Assembly (NCBI RefSeq): GCF_002796605.1
Contig: NZ_CP024923.1
Coordinates: 1,860,001 to 1,924,000 of the forward strand
Direction: 5' to 3'
DNA length: 64,000 bases
From: Sphingomonas psychrotolerans
GTDB lineage: Bacteria > Pseudomonadota > Alphaproteobacteria > Sphingomonadales > Sphingomonadaceae
Positions 1 through 9,908 of this stretch are shown one piece after another. A model generated the notes under the pieces. That model had not been told where the DNA came from. It saw only the letters and a list, made by a program, of their open reading frames with translations, and did no database searches. How positions within the stretch are numbered: position 1 is the first letter of the stretch; every line of letters begins with the position of its first letter. A program made the position numbers and the translations under genes.

Positions 1-171
1 CAGCTTGTGGCAGCCCCATGTGCGCAACGGGCCGGGCATGTAGCCGTTCAGCGTGATGCCCACTTCGTCATAGGGCGTGTCCGAGCTCGTGACATAACGA
101 TGCCAGCGAAAGCCGATCATCACGGTCACGCCGATCAGCACGACGCACAAAATCTGGATGGCCTTTTTCAT
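1..171 (-). CDS. Partial hypothetical membrane-anchored protein
   Basis: The first 57 codons of a minus-strand gene run off the window edge. The ATG at 171 is preceded by an AAGGGGAG Shine-Dalgarno. The product begins MKKAIQILCVVLIGVTVMIG, a lysine-start hydrophobic helix typical of an uncleaved anchor or signal peptide, then a polar stretch ending near WGCHKL. It lies about 80 bp beyond the lepA stop on the same strand, so it could be transcribed from lepA. No family was recognised and the C-terminus is not visible. Confidence 0.6.
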   Translation of the reverse strand, partial: MKKAIQILCVVLIGVTVMIGFRWHRYVTSSDTPYDEVGITLNGYMPGPLRTWGCHKL

Positions 172-252
172 TCGAACTCCCCTTTTAAACGGAGCCGGGC
201 ACGTCGCAGCAAATCCGCGCCGCCGCAACCGCGAAGGGCGGCGTTCGGGTGC

Positions 253-2046
253 TTATTCCTCGCCCATCCTGAGCGCGGCGATGAACGCCTCTTGCGGGAT
301 CGACACCGATCCATATTCGCGCATCTTCGCCTTGCCCTTCTTCTGCTTCTCGAGCAGTTTGCGTTTACGCGTGGCATCGCCGCCATAGCATTTCGCGGTG
401 ACGTCCTTGCGCATCGCGCTGATCGTCTCGCGCGCGATCACCTTGCCGCCGATCGCCGCCTGGATCGGGATCTTGAACAAATGGCGCGGAATAAGTTCCT
501 TCAGCCGCTCGACCATGCCGCGTCCGCGCACTTCGGCGGTGGCGCGGTGGACGATCATGCTCAGCGCATCGACCGGCTCCTCGTTGACGAGGATGCCCAT
601 CTTCACCAGATCGCCCGCGCGGTGGCCGATCTGTTCGTAATCGAAGCTGGCATAGCCCTTTGAAAGCGACTTCAGCCGGTCGTAAAAGTCGAACACCACT
701 TCGTTGAGCGGCAGCTCGTAGGTTACCTGTGCCCGGCCGCCGACATAGGTCAGGTTCTTCTGGATGCCGCGCCGTTCCTGGCACAGCTTCAGGATCGAGC
801 CGAGATATTCGTCGGGGACGTAGATCACTGCCTGGATCCACGGCTCCTCGATCTCCTCGATCTTGGTTGGATCGGGCATGTCGGCCGGGTTGTGCAGCTC
901 GATCTCGCCATTGTTGTGGGTGAGCTTGATCTTGTAGACCACCGACGGCGCGGTGGTGATCAGGTCGAGATCATATTCGCGGGTCAGCCGCTCCTGGATG
1001 ATCTCGAGGTGGAGCAGGCCGAGGAAGCCGCAGCGGAAGCCGAAGCCCAATGCCGCGCTGGTCTCCATCTCGAAGCTGAAGCTGGCGTCGTTGAGGCGCA
1101 GCCGCGAGATGCTTTCGCGCAGTTTCTCGAAGTCCGCGGCGTCGACCGGGAACAGGCCGCAAAAGACGACCGGCTGGACTTCCTTGAAGCCGGGAAGCGC
1201 GTGCGGCGTGGGGCGTTTGGCGTCGGTGAGGGTGTCGCCGACGCGGGCCTGGGCGACTTCCTTGATCTGCGCGGTGATGAAGCCGATCTCGCCGGGGCCG
1301 AGGTCGGGGAGCTGCTCGATCTTGGGGCGGAAGGCGCCGACCCGGTCGATCAGATGCGTCGTGCCCGCGGCCATGAACTTGATCTGCTGGCCCTTCTTGA
1401 TCGTCCCGTCGATCACCCGGACGAGGATGACGACGCCGAGATAGGAATCGTACCAGCTGTCGACCAGCATCGCCTTGAGCGGGGCGTCGGCATCGCCCTT
1501 GGGCGCGGGGATCCGCTCGACGATCGCGTCGAGGATCTCCTCGATGCCGATCCCCGATTTGGCGCTGGCGAGCACCGCGTTCGAGGCGTCGATGCCGATG
1601 ATCTCCTCGATCTCGTGGCGGACCTTTTCGGGCTCGGCGCTGGGCAGATCGATCTTGTTGATCACCGGGATGATCTCGTGGTCGTGCTCGATCGATTGAT
1701 AGACATTGGCGAGCGTCTGCGCCTCGACGCCCTGCGCGGCGTCGACGACGAGGAGCGCGCCCTCGCAGGCGGCGAGGCTGCGGCTGACTTCATAGGCGAA
1801 ATCGACATGGCCGGGGGTGTCCATCAGGTTGAGGACATGGCCCTTCCAGTCGAGGCGCACGGTCTGCGCCTTGATGGTGATCCCGCGCTCCTTCTCGATG
1901 TCCATATTGTCCAGCACCTGGGAAGACATCTCACGTTCTGAGAGTCCCCCGGTGCGCTGGATCAGCCGGTCGGCCAGGGTCGACTTGCCGTGGTCAATGT
2001 GCGCGATGATCGAGAAGTTGCGGATCTTTGAAAGTTCGGTCGCCAT
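253..2046 (-). CDS. lepA: Elongation factor 4 (LepA), ribosome back-translocase GTPase
   Basis: LepA is a translational GTPase that binds stalled or wrongly translocated ribosomes. At 597 residues it has the usual family length. The G domain shows the P-loop AHIDHGKST near residue 15, DTPGH and NKID. EF-G-like domains and the LepA-specific C-terminal domain follow, ending in the conserved lysine-rich [16 protein letters not shown] stretch. The ATG at 2046 gives the expected N-terminus [20 protein letters not shown]. It lies 53 bp downstream of the NadR-like gene on the same strand and may be read from that unit. Nothing is unusual. Confidence 0.98.
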   Translation of the reverse strand: MATELSKIRNFSIIAHIDHGKSTLADRLIQRTGGLSEREMSSQVLDNMDIEKERGITIKAQTVRLDWKGHVLNLMDTPGHVDFAYEVSRSLAACEGALLVVDAAQGVEAQTLANVYQSIEHDHEIIPVINKIDLPSAEPEKVRHEIEEIIGIDASNAVLASAKSGIGIEEILDAIVERIPAPKGDADAPLKAMLVDSWYDSYLGVVILVRVIDGTIKKGQQIKFMAAGTTHLIDRVGAFRPKIEQLPDLGPGEIGFITAQIKEVAQARVGDTLTDAKRPTPHALPGFKEVQPVVFCGLFPVDAADFEKLRESISRLRLNDASFSFEMETSAALGFGFRCGFLGLLHLEIIQERLTREYDLDLITTAPSVVYKIKLTHNNGEIELHNPADMPDPTKIEEIEEPWIQAVIYVPDEYLGSILKLCQERRGIQKNLTYVGGRAQVTYELPLNEVVFDFYDRLKSLSKGYASFDYEQIGHRAGDLVKMGILVNEEPVDALSMIVHRATAEVRGRGMVERLKELIPRHLFKIPIQAAIGGKVIARETISAMRKDVTAKCYGGDATRKRKLLEKQKKGKAKMREYGSVSIPQEAFIAALRMGEE

Positions 2047-2099
2047 GATCGCGCGGCCCTAGCAGGGGTGGCGCACGATGCGAAGAGGGCGCGAACGGT

Positions 2100-2633
2100 C
2101 TAGGCCGGGCGGCGCGCCTGCGCTTCCGCGTCGATCGCCGCCAGCGCGCGCTCATAGCGCGCCTCGCCCTGCCCGGAAACCAGTGCCCATCGAACGCCAC
2201 GACGCTCGAGCTCGGCCTTCGAGAGATCGAAGAAGCGCTGGCGCAGTTGCGGCGTGCCGAAGATGCGGGTGCCATCGGCAACCCAGGGCAGATCGATGTC
2301 GAACAGCAGATAGAAGTCGGCGGTTCCCGTCCACGCGTCGAACCAGGCGTCCCGCTTGCCGAACAGCATGTCCGCCCAAACCGCGGTCATCAGCGGATCG
2401 GTGTCGAGGATCAACGGATCCGCACCTTCGGCGAGCAGCATCTTCGCGCCCGCGTCGTGGTTCTGCGCGATCTCGATCAGATCGCGCATCGTGAACATGA
2501 TCCCATGGGTTTCGGCATAGTCGCGACCATATTCGTCGAGCAGTTCGCCGCCGAAATGCTGGGCCAGCCGCCGCACCATCGTGGTCTTGCCGACGCTCTC
2601 GGGGCCGTGGAGGCAGATGGTACGCGGAGTCAT
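2100..2633 (-). CDS. NadR-like nicotinamide riboside/NMN kinase (AAA ATPase)
   Basis: A 177-residue P-loop protein with Walker A GPESVGKTT at residues 10-18 and an early LLDEYGRDYAE stretch matching the ribosylnicotinamide kinase domain of NadR. It lacks the NadR DNA-binding and adenylyltransferase domains. The likely job is to phosphorylate imported nicotinamide riboside and trap it in the cell. The ATG at 2633 is chosen because it overlaps the pnuC stop as ATGA; an in-frame extension to 2762 would run deep into pnuC. The overlap implies translational coupling with the transporter, which supports the salvage role. Confidence 0.85.
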   Translation of the reverse strand: MTPRTICLHGPESVGKTTMVRRLAQHFGGELLDEYGRDYAETHGIMFTMRDLIEIAQNHDAGAKMLLAEGADPLILDTDPLMTAVWADMLFGKRDAWFDAWTGTADFYLLFDIDLPWVADGTRIFGTPQLRQRFFDLSKAELERRGVRWALVSGQGEARYERALAAIDAEAQARRPA

Positions 2634-3184
2634 GCTTTGGCTTTGGTCCAATGGATCAGGCCCCAGACGGATAGGGCAAGGAAAACGAGATAGAGCCCCG
2701 CGGTGAGCCAAAGCCCCTTGATCGCGAATAGCGGGACGGCGGCGAGATCGACTGCGATCCACAGCACCCAGCTTTCCCAGTTACGCCTCGATTGGAGGAT
2801 CTGCGCGGCAATGCTGAACATCGCGATGCCGCCATCCCACCACGGAAAGGCGGCGTCGGTGTAGCGGTGCATCAAGGCGCCCCATGCCGCCGACGCGGCG
2901 ATGCACCCGGCAAGCCAGCGGAGCCGCGCCGCGTTGTCGAGTTGCTCGACGCGTACCTCGCCAGTGTCGGCGCGCGAACGCGACCAGTTCCACCAGCCAT
3001 AGAGGTTCACGACGACGTAGAAGAGCTGGAGCAGCGCATCGCTGTAGAGCTTCTGGTGAAAAAAAATCCACGCGTAGAGCAACACCATGAGGAGCGCGAA
3101 CGGGTAGTTCCACATGCTTCGCCGGACCACCAGCGTCACGTTGATCAGCCCGAACAGGGTGGCGGCGGCTTCGATCGGGCTCAC
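2630..3184 (-). CDS. pnuC: PnuC-type nicotinamide riboside transporter
   Basis: A 184-residue integral membrane protein with about seven hydrophobic segments. It carries the PnuC signature NLYGWWNW and a later RNWESWVLWIAVD segment, the aromatic-rich motifs of the family. PnuC moves nicotinamide riboside across the inner membrane by facilitated diffusion coupled to intracellular phosphorylation. The gene starts with GTG at 3184, giving MSPIEAAATLFGLINVTLVV, and overlaps the downstream kinase by four bases. It is divergent from the ferredoxin-NADP reductase across 95 bp, in which no riboswitch was recognised. Confidence 0.92.
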   Translation of the reverse strand: MSPIEAAATLFGLINVTLVVRRSMWNYPFALLMVLLYAWIFFHQKLYSDALLQLFYVVVNLYGWWNWSRSRADTGEVRVEQLDNAARLRWLAGCIAASAAWGALMHRYTDAAFPWWDGGIAMFSIAAQILQSRRNWESWVLWIAVDLAAVPLFAIKGLWLTAGLYLVFLALSVWGLIHWTKAKA

Positions 3185-3279
3185 GCGGCATGGCCTAGCA
3201 GCAACTTTGCACAGGGGTCGAGTGGGTTGCCCTGCGGAATTGTCACGCTACCCTGTCCCAAAATGCGAGAGGATGGCGG

Positions 3280-4578
3280 ATGCGGCATATCGCGGTGATC
3301 GGTTCGGGACCCGCCGGCTATTATACTGCAGAGGCCTGCCAGAAGAGCTTCGGCGACTCGGTACGGGTCGACATCATCGATCGCCTGCCGGTGCCGTTCG
3401 GCCTCATCCGCACCGGCGTTGCCCCCGACCATCAATCGATCAAGGGCGTGTCCCGGCGCTACGAGGCAGTCGCGTTGACCGACAATGTCCGTTTCGTCGG
3501 CAATGTCACGATCGGCAAGGACGTGTCGATCGATGAATTGCGCACCCTCTACGACGCCGTGGTGCTCGCGACCGGCGCGCCGCACGATCGCCTGTTGGAG
3601 ATCCCGGGCGCAGAACTGCCCGGCGTCGTGGGATCGGCCGCCTTCGTCGGCTGGTATAACGGCCATCCGGACTATGCCGATCTCTCGCCCCCGCTCGACG
3701 GGTCGGCGGTGGTGGTTGGCAATGGGAATGTAGCACTCGATGTAGCGCGCATACTCGCGAAATGCGACGACGAGTTCGCCGGTTCGGACATTGTCGGCCA
3801 CGCTTTGGCCGCACTCAAGCTGGCCAAGGTCGACAGGATCACGCTTCTCGGGCGCCGCGGACCGCATCAGATCGCAATGACCCCCAAGGAGCTGGGCGAG
3901 CTGGCCGCGCTCAAATGCGCTGCGCCGTCAGTCGATCCCGACGACCTGCCCCCTGTCGAAGCCGACGCGGCGCTGGATCCCGGCCAGCGGAAATCGGTCA
4001 ATCATTTGCGCAGCTTTGCGGCGGCCACGCGCACCGACAAGCAGGTCCGCATCGTCTTCGATTTCTTCGCCATGCCGGTCGCGATCGAGGGCGACGGCAA
4101 GGTCGAGCGCGTAGTGATCGAACGGACCGCGCTGGGAATGGACGGCAGCGCGCGCGGCACCGGCGAACGCTATGCAATACCCGCGCAGCTGGTGGTGAGC
4201 TGCATCGGCTATCGCACCCCGCCGATCGAAGGGGTGCCTTATGACGAGCGCTCCGGCCGCTTCGCCAACGAAGCAGGCCGGGTGCTGCCGGGCCTCTACG
4301 CGGTCGGTTGGGCGCGCCGCGGCCCGACCGGAACGATCGGCACCAACCGGCCCGACGGCTTCGCGATTGTCGAGAAGATCGCCGCAGACATCGGCGAAGG
4401 CGCCGGCAAGCAGGGCCGCGCAGAACTCGACGCGCTGCTCGCCGACCGCGAGGTCGATGTCGTCACCTTCCGCGACTGGCAGAAGATCGACACCGCCGAA
4501 ATTGCGGCCGCCCGTGCCGGCAGCCCGCGCGAAAAATTCACCAGCATCGAGGCGATGCTCGACGCGCGCGGGGGCTGA
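3280..4578 (+). CDS. Ferredoxin/adrenodoxin-NADP reductase family flavoprotein (FprA-like)
   Basis: A 432-residue FAD- and NADP-binding oxidoreductase. The FAD dinucleotide-binding motif GSGPAGYY lies at residues 8-15, the NADP site is around VVGNGNVALDVARIL, and the C-terminal FAD-contacting motif is GWARRGPTGTIGTNRPDG. This order matches adrenodoxin reductase and FprA rather than plant-type FNR. It probably shuttles electrons between NADP(H) and a ferredoxin in the cytoplasm. The ATG at 3280 has a GAGAGGA ribosome-binding site. The physiological partner is not encoded nearby. Confidence 0.92.
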   Translation: MRHIAVIGSGPAGYYTAEACQKSFGDSVRVDIIDRLPVPFGLIRTGVAPDHQSIKGVSRRYEAVALTDNVRFVGNVTIGKDVSIDELRTLYDAVVLATGAPHDRLLEIPGAELPGVVGSAAFVGWYNGHPDYADLSPPLDGSAVVVGNGNVALDVARILAKCDDEFAGSDIVGHALAALKLAKVDRITLLGRRGPHQIAMTPKELGELAALKCAAPSVDPDDLPPVEADAALDPGQRKSVNHLRSFAAATRTDKQVRIVFDFFAMPVAIEGDGKVERVVIERTALGMDGSARGTGERYAIPAQLVVSCIGYRTPPIEGVPYDERSGRFANEAGRVLPGLYAVGWARRGPTGTIGTNRPDGFAIVEKIAADIGEGAGKQGRAELDALLADREVDVVTFRDWQKIDTAEIAAARAGSPREKFTSIEAMLDARGG

Positions 4579-4588
4579 TCGCAGCCGC

Positions 4589-4617
4589 TTGCGCGACTCA
4601 ATCACCATCGTTATAGG
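4589..4617 (+). promoter_or_regulatory. Candidate sigma-70 promoter for tRNA-Pro
   Basis: TTGCGC and TATAGG are separated by 17 bp, about 50 bp upstream of the tRNA. The spacing is ideal and the hexamers are moderate matches. Confidence 0.4.
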
Positions 4618-4669
4618 CGCCGCTCCAGCATCGGTTCGCCCTCGTCGAGGCGCCGGACCGATACTCCGT

Positions 4670-4746
4670 CGGGGAGTAGCTCAGCCTGGTAGAGCACCAC
4701 GTTCGGGACGTGGGGGCCGGAGGTTCGAATCCTCTCTTCCCGACCA
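4670..4746 (+). tRNA. tRNA-Pro (anticodon CGG)
   Basis: A 77-nt cloverleaf. The acceptor arm CGGGGAG pairs with CTTCCCG (one G-T wobble). The D arm is AGCTCAGCCTGGTAGAGC. The anticodon stem CCACG/CGTGG encloses the loop TTCGGGA, which gives anticodon CGG. The T arm contains GGTTCGAATCC. The discriminator A is followed by an encoded CCA. It reads CCG proline codons, a frequent codon at this GC content. Confidence 0.97.
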
Positions 4747-4827
4747 TTTCTACGATAGCGAGATGCCAGCGGCAGGCGACCGATAATCGCCGCATGTGCC
4801 TGTGAAGCTCCAGGCATCGAAACGAAA

Positions 4828-4855
4828 GCGGGCGAGAGGTTGCCCCCTCGCCCGC
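4828..4855 (-). terminator. Intrinsic terminator of the ABC exporter operon
   Basis: On the minus strand, GCGGGCGAG pairs perfectly with CTCGCCCGC across a 10-nt loop and is followed by TTTCGTTT. It sits just beyond the stop of the last permease gene at 4881. Confidence 0.75.
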
Positions 4856-4880
4856 CCGGCCATGCCCTGCGCTGACGCGC

Positions 4881-7391
4881 CTACTCGTAGCGCAGCGCAT
4901 GGACCGGATTGGTGCGCGCGACGCGGAAGGCGTGCACGGCGATCGTGCCGACCGCGATCAGCAGCGCGAGCAAGCCCGCGAGCACGAAAGGTGTCGGCGT
5001 GAGGCCGACGCGGACGTCGAACTGATTGAGCCAATCGCGCATCATCCACCACGCGACCGGCCAGGCGATCAGATTGGCGATCAGCACCGGCCGGCTGAAC
5101 TGCCAAACCAGCAGCCGCACGATATCCCGCGTCCGCGCCCCGAGCACCTTGCGGATACCGATTTCCTTGGTGCGGCGCTCGGCAGTGAAGGAAGCGAGGC
5201 CGAACAACCCGAGGCAGCCGATCACCACCGCGAGGATCGCGAACATCCCGAACAGCTGCGCCCGCGTCTCGTCGCGGCTGTACAGGTTGTGGACGGTCTC
5301 GGTGACCGACCGCGCGTCGAATGCCATTTCGGGCAGAAGCCGCTTCCAGATCGCCTCCACCCGCTCGCGCACCAGTCGCGCATCGCCGACGTGGCGAACC
5401 AGCAAGGTGGAATAGCCGCGCGTCTGATAGACATAGAGGATCGGCTGCAGCGGATCCCGGACGCTTCGGTACCGCACGTCGCTGACCACACCGACGACGG
5501 TCGCGGGCACCCAATTGCCAGCTTCGGGAACAGTGAAGCCGGCCTGAACCTGCTTGCCGATCGCCGCCTGCGGAGTCGCGAAGCCGAGCCGCTTCGCGGC
5601 TGATTCCGAAAGGATCACATTGATGCCGCGCGCGACCAGGGCACGCTCGGCCGCGAAATCCACCGGTGACGGCGTCGTCGCATCGTCCATCGCCGTCGCT
5701 TCGGAGAAATTACGCCCGGCCAGCAATCGCATCCCGAGCGCGTCGATCACCCCGGGATCGATCGCATAGACCCCGAGCTGGACCTGCGCGGTCGCGCCCG
5801 GCAGGCGCGCCGAGGTCATCGAATTGTTGCCCGGATTGACGGCGATCGAAGTCCGCGCGACCGACGAAACACCGGGCAATCGCAGAACTTCTTCCGCGAA
5901 GGTTTTCGCCACGGCCTCCGCCTGCGGCTGGTCGAGCCTGCGCACCTGAAGCAACCCGTCGCGCTTGTACCCCGCGTCCATCGTGCGGGCGTAGATCGTC
6001 TGCGAATAGACGATGGTGGTGCAGATGATGAGGCCGATCGACACTGCGAACTGCCCCACCACGAGCAGGTTGCGAAGGCGCCCATTGCCTTCGGCGTCGG
6101 CAGCGGACTTGTTTGCCTTGAGCACCACCGCCGGCTGAAAGCGGGAGAGATAGAGCGCCGGATAGGCGCCACCCGCCACTCCGACGACCAATGCGAGCAA
6201 CAGCACCGGCGCGAGGATCCCCTCTGTGCCGAAATAATGGATCTCCATGGTCGCATCGAGGAAGTTGTTGAGCGGCGGGAGCGCCAGTTCGGCGAGCGCC
6301 AGCGCGACCAATGTCGCGATTCCGGCGACAAGGATGGACTCGCCGATGAACTGCACGATCAATTGCCTGCGCGTGGCGCCGAGGACCTTGCGCAGCGCGA
6401 CTTCGCGCGCACGCTGCGATGCCCGCGCCGTAGCCAGATTGGTGAAGTTGATGCACGCCATGCCGAGGATCATCAGCGCAACGACGGCAAAAGTGAGAAT
6501 GGTCCGCTTGTCGCCTCCCGGTGCCAATGCCGCCTGCTGCGCCTCGCCGAGATGCACGTCGCGCACATTGGTCAGGCGCCAATCCTGATCGGTGCCCGGG
6601 TTGGTGACCGGCCCGCCATCCGCAGGATCATTCGGAATGTTGCGCTTCTCCCAGGCGGGAAATTGCGCCTCCATCTGCTTCACGTCGGTTCCGGAGCGGA
6701 GCTTCACATAGACATAGCCGCCCTGCGAATTCCACGAGGTGAGAAAGTCGGGATTTTTCGCATAATAGCTATGCAGATCGAAGCGCGCGACCATGTCGAG
6801 GCGGAGATGACTGTTCTTCGGCAGGTCCTTGAAGACGCCGGTGACGCGATAGTCCTCCCTGAGATCGTCGCTCACCACCGTGATCGTCTGGCCGAGCGGA
6901 TCGGCCTTGCCGAAATACTTCTTCGCCTCAGTCTCGCTCAGCGTGAGGCCATGGGGGTCATCGAGCGCGTGCGCGCGATCGCCGCGGACAAATGGGATCT
7001 CGAGAATTTCGAAGATGTTGCCGTCGGCAAAATAGGCGTCGCGCGGCCGATAGGCCTGTCCTTTGTAAATCAGATTGATACCGCGGTCCGCCAAATAGAC
7101 GCTCTTGACGATCTGGGGGAAATCCTTCTGCAAGGCGACGCGCGAAGCGACGCTCGTCATCTGCAGCTCATATTCCTCGCCGCCGTTCGCCGTCGGCTTG
7201 TAGAAATCCTGAACCTGATAGGCGTTCGCGGCGCCCGGCAGCCAATTATCATAGCTGAACTCGTAACGCACGAAGGTGAGGATCAACAGGCACGCGGCGA
7301 TGCCGAGCGACAGGCCGAAGATGTTGATGAAGGCATAGACCTTGTTCTTGGCCAGAGCCCTCAGGCCGACGGTCACGTAATTGCGCCACAT
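4881..7391 (-). CDS. MacB/FtsX-type ABC transporter permease (copy 2)
   Basis: An 836-residue permease with an N-terminal transmembrane helix (about 20-42), a large MacB-type periplasmic core domain, then an FtsX domain (three helices), a second periplasmic domain and a C-terminal FtsX domain. The layout is that of a duplicated FtsX permease lacking its own ATPase. It is co-linear with a similar permease only 10 bp upstream. MacB-like transporters usually act mechanically on periplasmic substrates (peptides, lipids, siderophores) rather than passing them through the membrane. The N-terminus MWRNYVTVGLRALAKNKVYA is shared with the paralogue. Substrate unknown. Confidence 0.9.
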   Translation of the reverse strand: MWRNYVTVGLRALAKNKVYAFINIFGLSLGIAACLLILTFVRYEFSYDNWLPGAANAYQVQDFYKPTANGGEEYELQMTSVASRVALQKDFPQIVKSVYLADRGINLIYKGQAYRPRDAYFADGNIFEILEIPFVRGDRAHALDDPHGLTLSETEAKKYFGKADPLGQTITVVSDDLREDYRVTGVFKDLPKNSHLRLDMVARFDLHSYYAKNPDFLTSWNSQGGYVYVKLRSGTDVKQMEAQFPAWEKRNIPNDPADGGPVTNPGTDQDWRLTNVRDVHLGEAQQAALAPGGDKRTILTFAVVALMILGMACINFTNLATARASQRAREVALRKVLGATRRQLIVQFIGESILVAGIATLVALALAELALPPLNNFLDATMEIHYFGTEGILAPVLLLALVVGVAGGAYPALYLSRFQPAVVLKANKSAADAEGNGRLRNLLVVGQFAVSIGLIICTTIVYSQTIYARTMDAGYKRDGLLQVRRLDQPQAEAVAKTFAEEVLRLPGVSSVARTSIAVNPGNNSMTSARLPGATAQVQLGVYAIDPGVIDALGMRLLAGRNFSEATAMDDATTPSPVDFAAERALVARGINVILSESAAKRLGFATPQAAIGKQVQAGFTVPEAGNWVPATVVGVVSDVRYRSVRDPLQPILYVYQTRGYSTLLVRHVGDARLVRERVEAIWKRLLPEMAFDARSVTETVHNLYSRDETRAQLFGMFAILAVVIGCLGLFGLASFTAERRTKEIGIRKVLGARTRDIVRLLVWQFSRPVLIANLIAWPVAWWMMRDWLNQFDVRVGLTPTPFVLAGLLALLIAVGTIAVHAFRVARTNPVHALRYE

Positions 7392-7401
7392 GGTCTGGTT
7401 C

Positions 7402-9858
7402 CTACTCGTAGCGAAGCGCGTGGATGGGATTGGTGCGGGCGACCCGCAGCGACTGGCCGGCGACGGTGCCGATCGCGATGACGAGCGCGAGCAGCCCCGC
7501 GAACACGAAGGGTCCCGGCGTCAGCGCGATGCGCTGGTCGAAGGTGTTGAGCCAGTCGCGCATCGCCCACCACGCCACCGGCCAGGCGATCAGGTTGGCG
7601 AGCACCACCGGCCTGGAGAATTGCCAGGCGAGCAGCCGCACGATGTCACGCACCTTTGCGCCCAGCACCTTGCGAATGCCGATCTCCCTGGTGCGTCGCT
7701 CGGTGGCGAACGATGCGAGGCTGTAGAGGCCGAGGCAGGCGATCAGCACTGCCAGTCCGGCGAAGGCGGCGAACAATGCGCCCCGTGCCCGCTCGGTGGC
7801 ATAGAGTTCGCGGACGATATCGTCGGCAAAGCGCGCCTCGAACGGGATTTCCGGCTCGAACTTGCGCCAAACCTTGTTCAGCGCTGCCATCACCTCGCCC
7901 GGATGCGCGGCAGCGTAGCGGACGAGCACGGTGTTGGCGCGATCGGGATCATAAGTGAAGACCATCGGCTCGATCGCGTCACGCGCGCTGCGGAACCTTG
8001 TGTCCTCGACGACGCCGGCAATCGTCGCCGGAACCATGTTGAAGCCCCAGATCCCGATCTGGACGACCTGGCCTATCGCGGCCTGCGGGCTCCGATAGCC
8101 GAGCTTCGCCGCCGCGGCGCGGTTGACCACGACGTTCATGCCGCGCTCCGTCAGAGCGGCCGGCGTCTGGCCGCTGATCCGATCGGCGCCAAAGCGATCA
8201 CCGAGCAAGCGGCCGGCGAGCAGGTCGACGCCCATCGTCTGGAGGAAGGCGGCATCGACTCCGAACACGCCCATCGACAGATATTCGCTCGAGCCCTGCG
8301 AACGCATCAGGCTCTGGGACTTCAGCGAGGAGGCAAGGCCCAGTTCGGTACGCCCGGTGGCGGTGACGCCCGGGATCGCGAGCATCGCCACGCGCGCGGC
8401 CTCATATTCGGAGCCCTGGGTGAAGCGCCAGGCATTGGCGATCTGGATCAGCCCGTCGCGGCGATAGCCTGGATCGACCGTCTCGACATAGCGGGTCTGC
8501 GAATAGATGACCCAGGTCGAGGCGATCAGCCCGATCGCAATGGCGAACTGAAATACCACCAGCGCGGCCCGAAACCGGCCGTTGCCCGGCGTCTCGACCG
8601 AGGATTGGTTGGCGCGGAGCACTTTGGCGGGCTGAAAACGGCTGAGGTAAAATGCCGGATAGAGGCCGCCCAGCAACCCGGTGACCGCGAATAGCCCCAA
8701 TGCGGGCCAGAACATGCCGCCCGCGCCGAAATAGGCGATGTGAAGATCGGCGCCCAGCAAGGCGGCAATCCACGGCGTCGCCAGCTCGACGATCGTCAGC
8801 GCCAGCAACATCGCGACTGCGGCCATCACCACGCTCTCGCCGAGGAACTGGACGATCAACTGGCGGCGCGACGCGCCGAGCACCTTGCGCAGCGCCACCT
8901 CGCGCGCACGCTGGGTGCCGCGCGCAGTGGAGAGATTGACGAAGTTCATCACCGCCATGCCGAGCGTCAGCGAGGCGACGACGGCGAACGTCGCCAGCGC
9001 GCGCGGATCACCGCCGGGCGTCATCGCCTTTTCCTGCACCGCGCCGAGATGGACGTCGCCGAGCGGCACCAGCCGGAAGTCCATGACGTCGGACATTGTC
9101 GCCGGCTTTCCCTCGATGATCTCGATCGGGATCGCCCGCTTTTCCCAGGCGGGAAGCGCGGCGTTGATCGCTGCCGCGTCGGCGCCAGGGCGCAATTTGA
9201 CGTAGTGTTGCTGGTCGAAATTGCCCCAGCCGCGATACTGGATCTGGCCCGGATCGCGGCGAAAGACGATGCCCAGCTTCAGATTGGTATTGCGCGGCAG
9301 ATCGCGCAGCACGCCGCTCACCCGATAGTCGCGCTTGCCGGGGCCGGCGCCGAGGCTCAGCAGCTTGCCCAGCGCATCAGGGGTGCCGAACTGGCGGATC
9401 GCTTCGCTCTGGGTGAGCACAATCGCATTGGTGTCCGGCAGCGCGGTCGCCGCCGAACCCTGCACGAAAGGCAGGCCGAACAGCTTGAAGAATTCTGGAT
9501 CAACCGTCGTCGCCTCGAGAAACATCGGTTGGCCGTCATGCTCGGTGACGGTCTTGCCCAGAGCGACCGAGGTGATCGCCTCGATCTGGGGAAATCCGGC
9601 CGGCAGCGCGTCGTGCAGCGGGAACGAACTCGCCTGCGTGCGAACGGCGGGCTGGCCCGGCACGTTGATCGCCGACTGGACCTGATATACGCGGCCGCTG
9701 TCCGGCAACCAGCTGTCGTAACTTCGCTCGTAGCGAACATAGCCGAGGATCAGCAGGCTGCCGGCCAGTCCCAGCGCCAACCCGCCGATGTTGATCGCGG
9801 CATAGACGCGGTTCCGGGCGAGCAGCCTGAGCGTTATCGTCAGATAATTACGCCACAT
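7402..9858 (-). CDS. MacB/FtsX-type ABC transporter permease (copy 1)
   Basis: An 818-residue paralogue of the following permease with the same helix-core-FtsX-core-FtsX layout, including RAREVALRKVLGASRRQL and ERRTREIGIRKVLGAKVRD, the paired coupling-helix motifs of FtsX halves. The start is placed at the ATG at 9858, preceded by AAGGGGAT, because it restores the MWRNYLTITLRLLARNRVYA N-terminus conserved with copy 2. A longer frame to 9912 would overlap the ATPase stop. The copies differ most in the periplasmic core, suggesting a heterodimeric permease or divergence for substrate range. Confidence 0.9.
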   Translation of the reverse strand: MWRNYLTITLRLLARNRVYAAINIGGLALGLAGSLLILGYVRYERSYDSWLPDSGRVYQVQSAINVPGQPAVRTQASSFPLHDALPAGFPQIEAITSVALGKTVTEHDGQPMFLEATTVDPEFFKLFGLPFVQGSAATALPDTNAIVLTQSEAIRQFGTPDALGKLLSLGAGPGKRDYRVSGVLRDLPRNTNLKLGIVFRRDPGQIQYRGWGNFDQQHYVKLRPGADAAAINAALPAWEKRAIPIEIIEGKPATMSDVMDFRLVPLGDVHLGAVQEKAMTPGGDPRALATFAVVASLTLGMAVMNFVNLSTARGTQRAREVALRKVLGASRRQLIVQFLGESVVMAAVAMLLALTIVELATPWIAALLGADLHIAYFGAGGMFWPALGLFAVTGLLGGLYPAFYLSRFQPAKVLRANQSSVETPGNGRFRAALVVFQFAIAIGLIASTWVIYSQTRYVETVDPGYRRDGLIQIANAWRFTQGSEYEAARVAMLAIPGVTATGRTELGLASSLKSQSLMRSQGSSEYLSMGVFGVDAAFLQTMGVDLLAGRLLGDRFGADRISGQTPAALTERGMNVVVNRAAAAKLGYRSPQAAIGQVVQIGIWGFNMVPATIAGVVEDTRFRSARDAIEPMVFTYDPDRANTVLVRYAAAHPGEVMAALNKVWRKFEPEIPFEARFADDIVRELYATERARGALFAAFAGLAVLIACLGLYSLASFATERRTREIGIRKVLGAKVRDIVRLLAWQFSRPVVLANLIAWPVAWWAMRDWLNTFDQRIALTPGPFVFAGLLALVIAIGTVAGQSLRVARTNPIHALRYE

Positions 9859-9908
9859 TCGGTATCCCCTTTTCGCCCCTCTCCCCGCAAGCGAGCGAGG
9901 AGACCTCT

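Noticed and set aside
892..1941. Long plus-strand reading frame opposite lepA
   Set aside because: It is the complement of a secure gene. High GC content opens such frames, and the product is low-complexity Asp/Arg/Ala-rich with no family motif.
3185..3279. Riboswitch before pnuC
   Set aside because: No recognisable NAD, TPP or preQ1 core could be folded by eye in the 95-bp gap.
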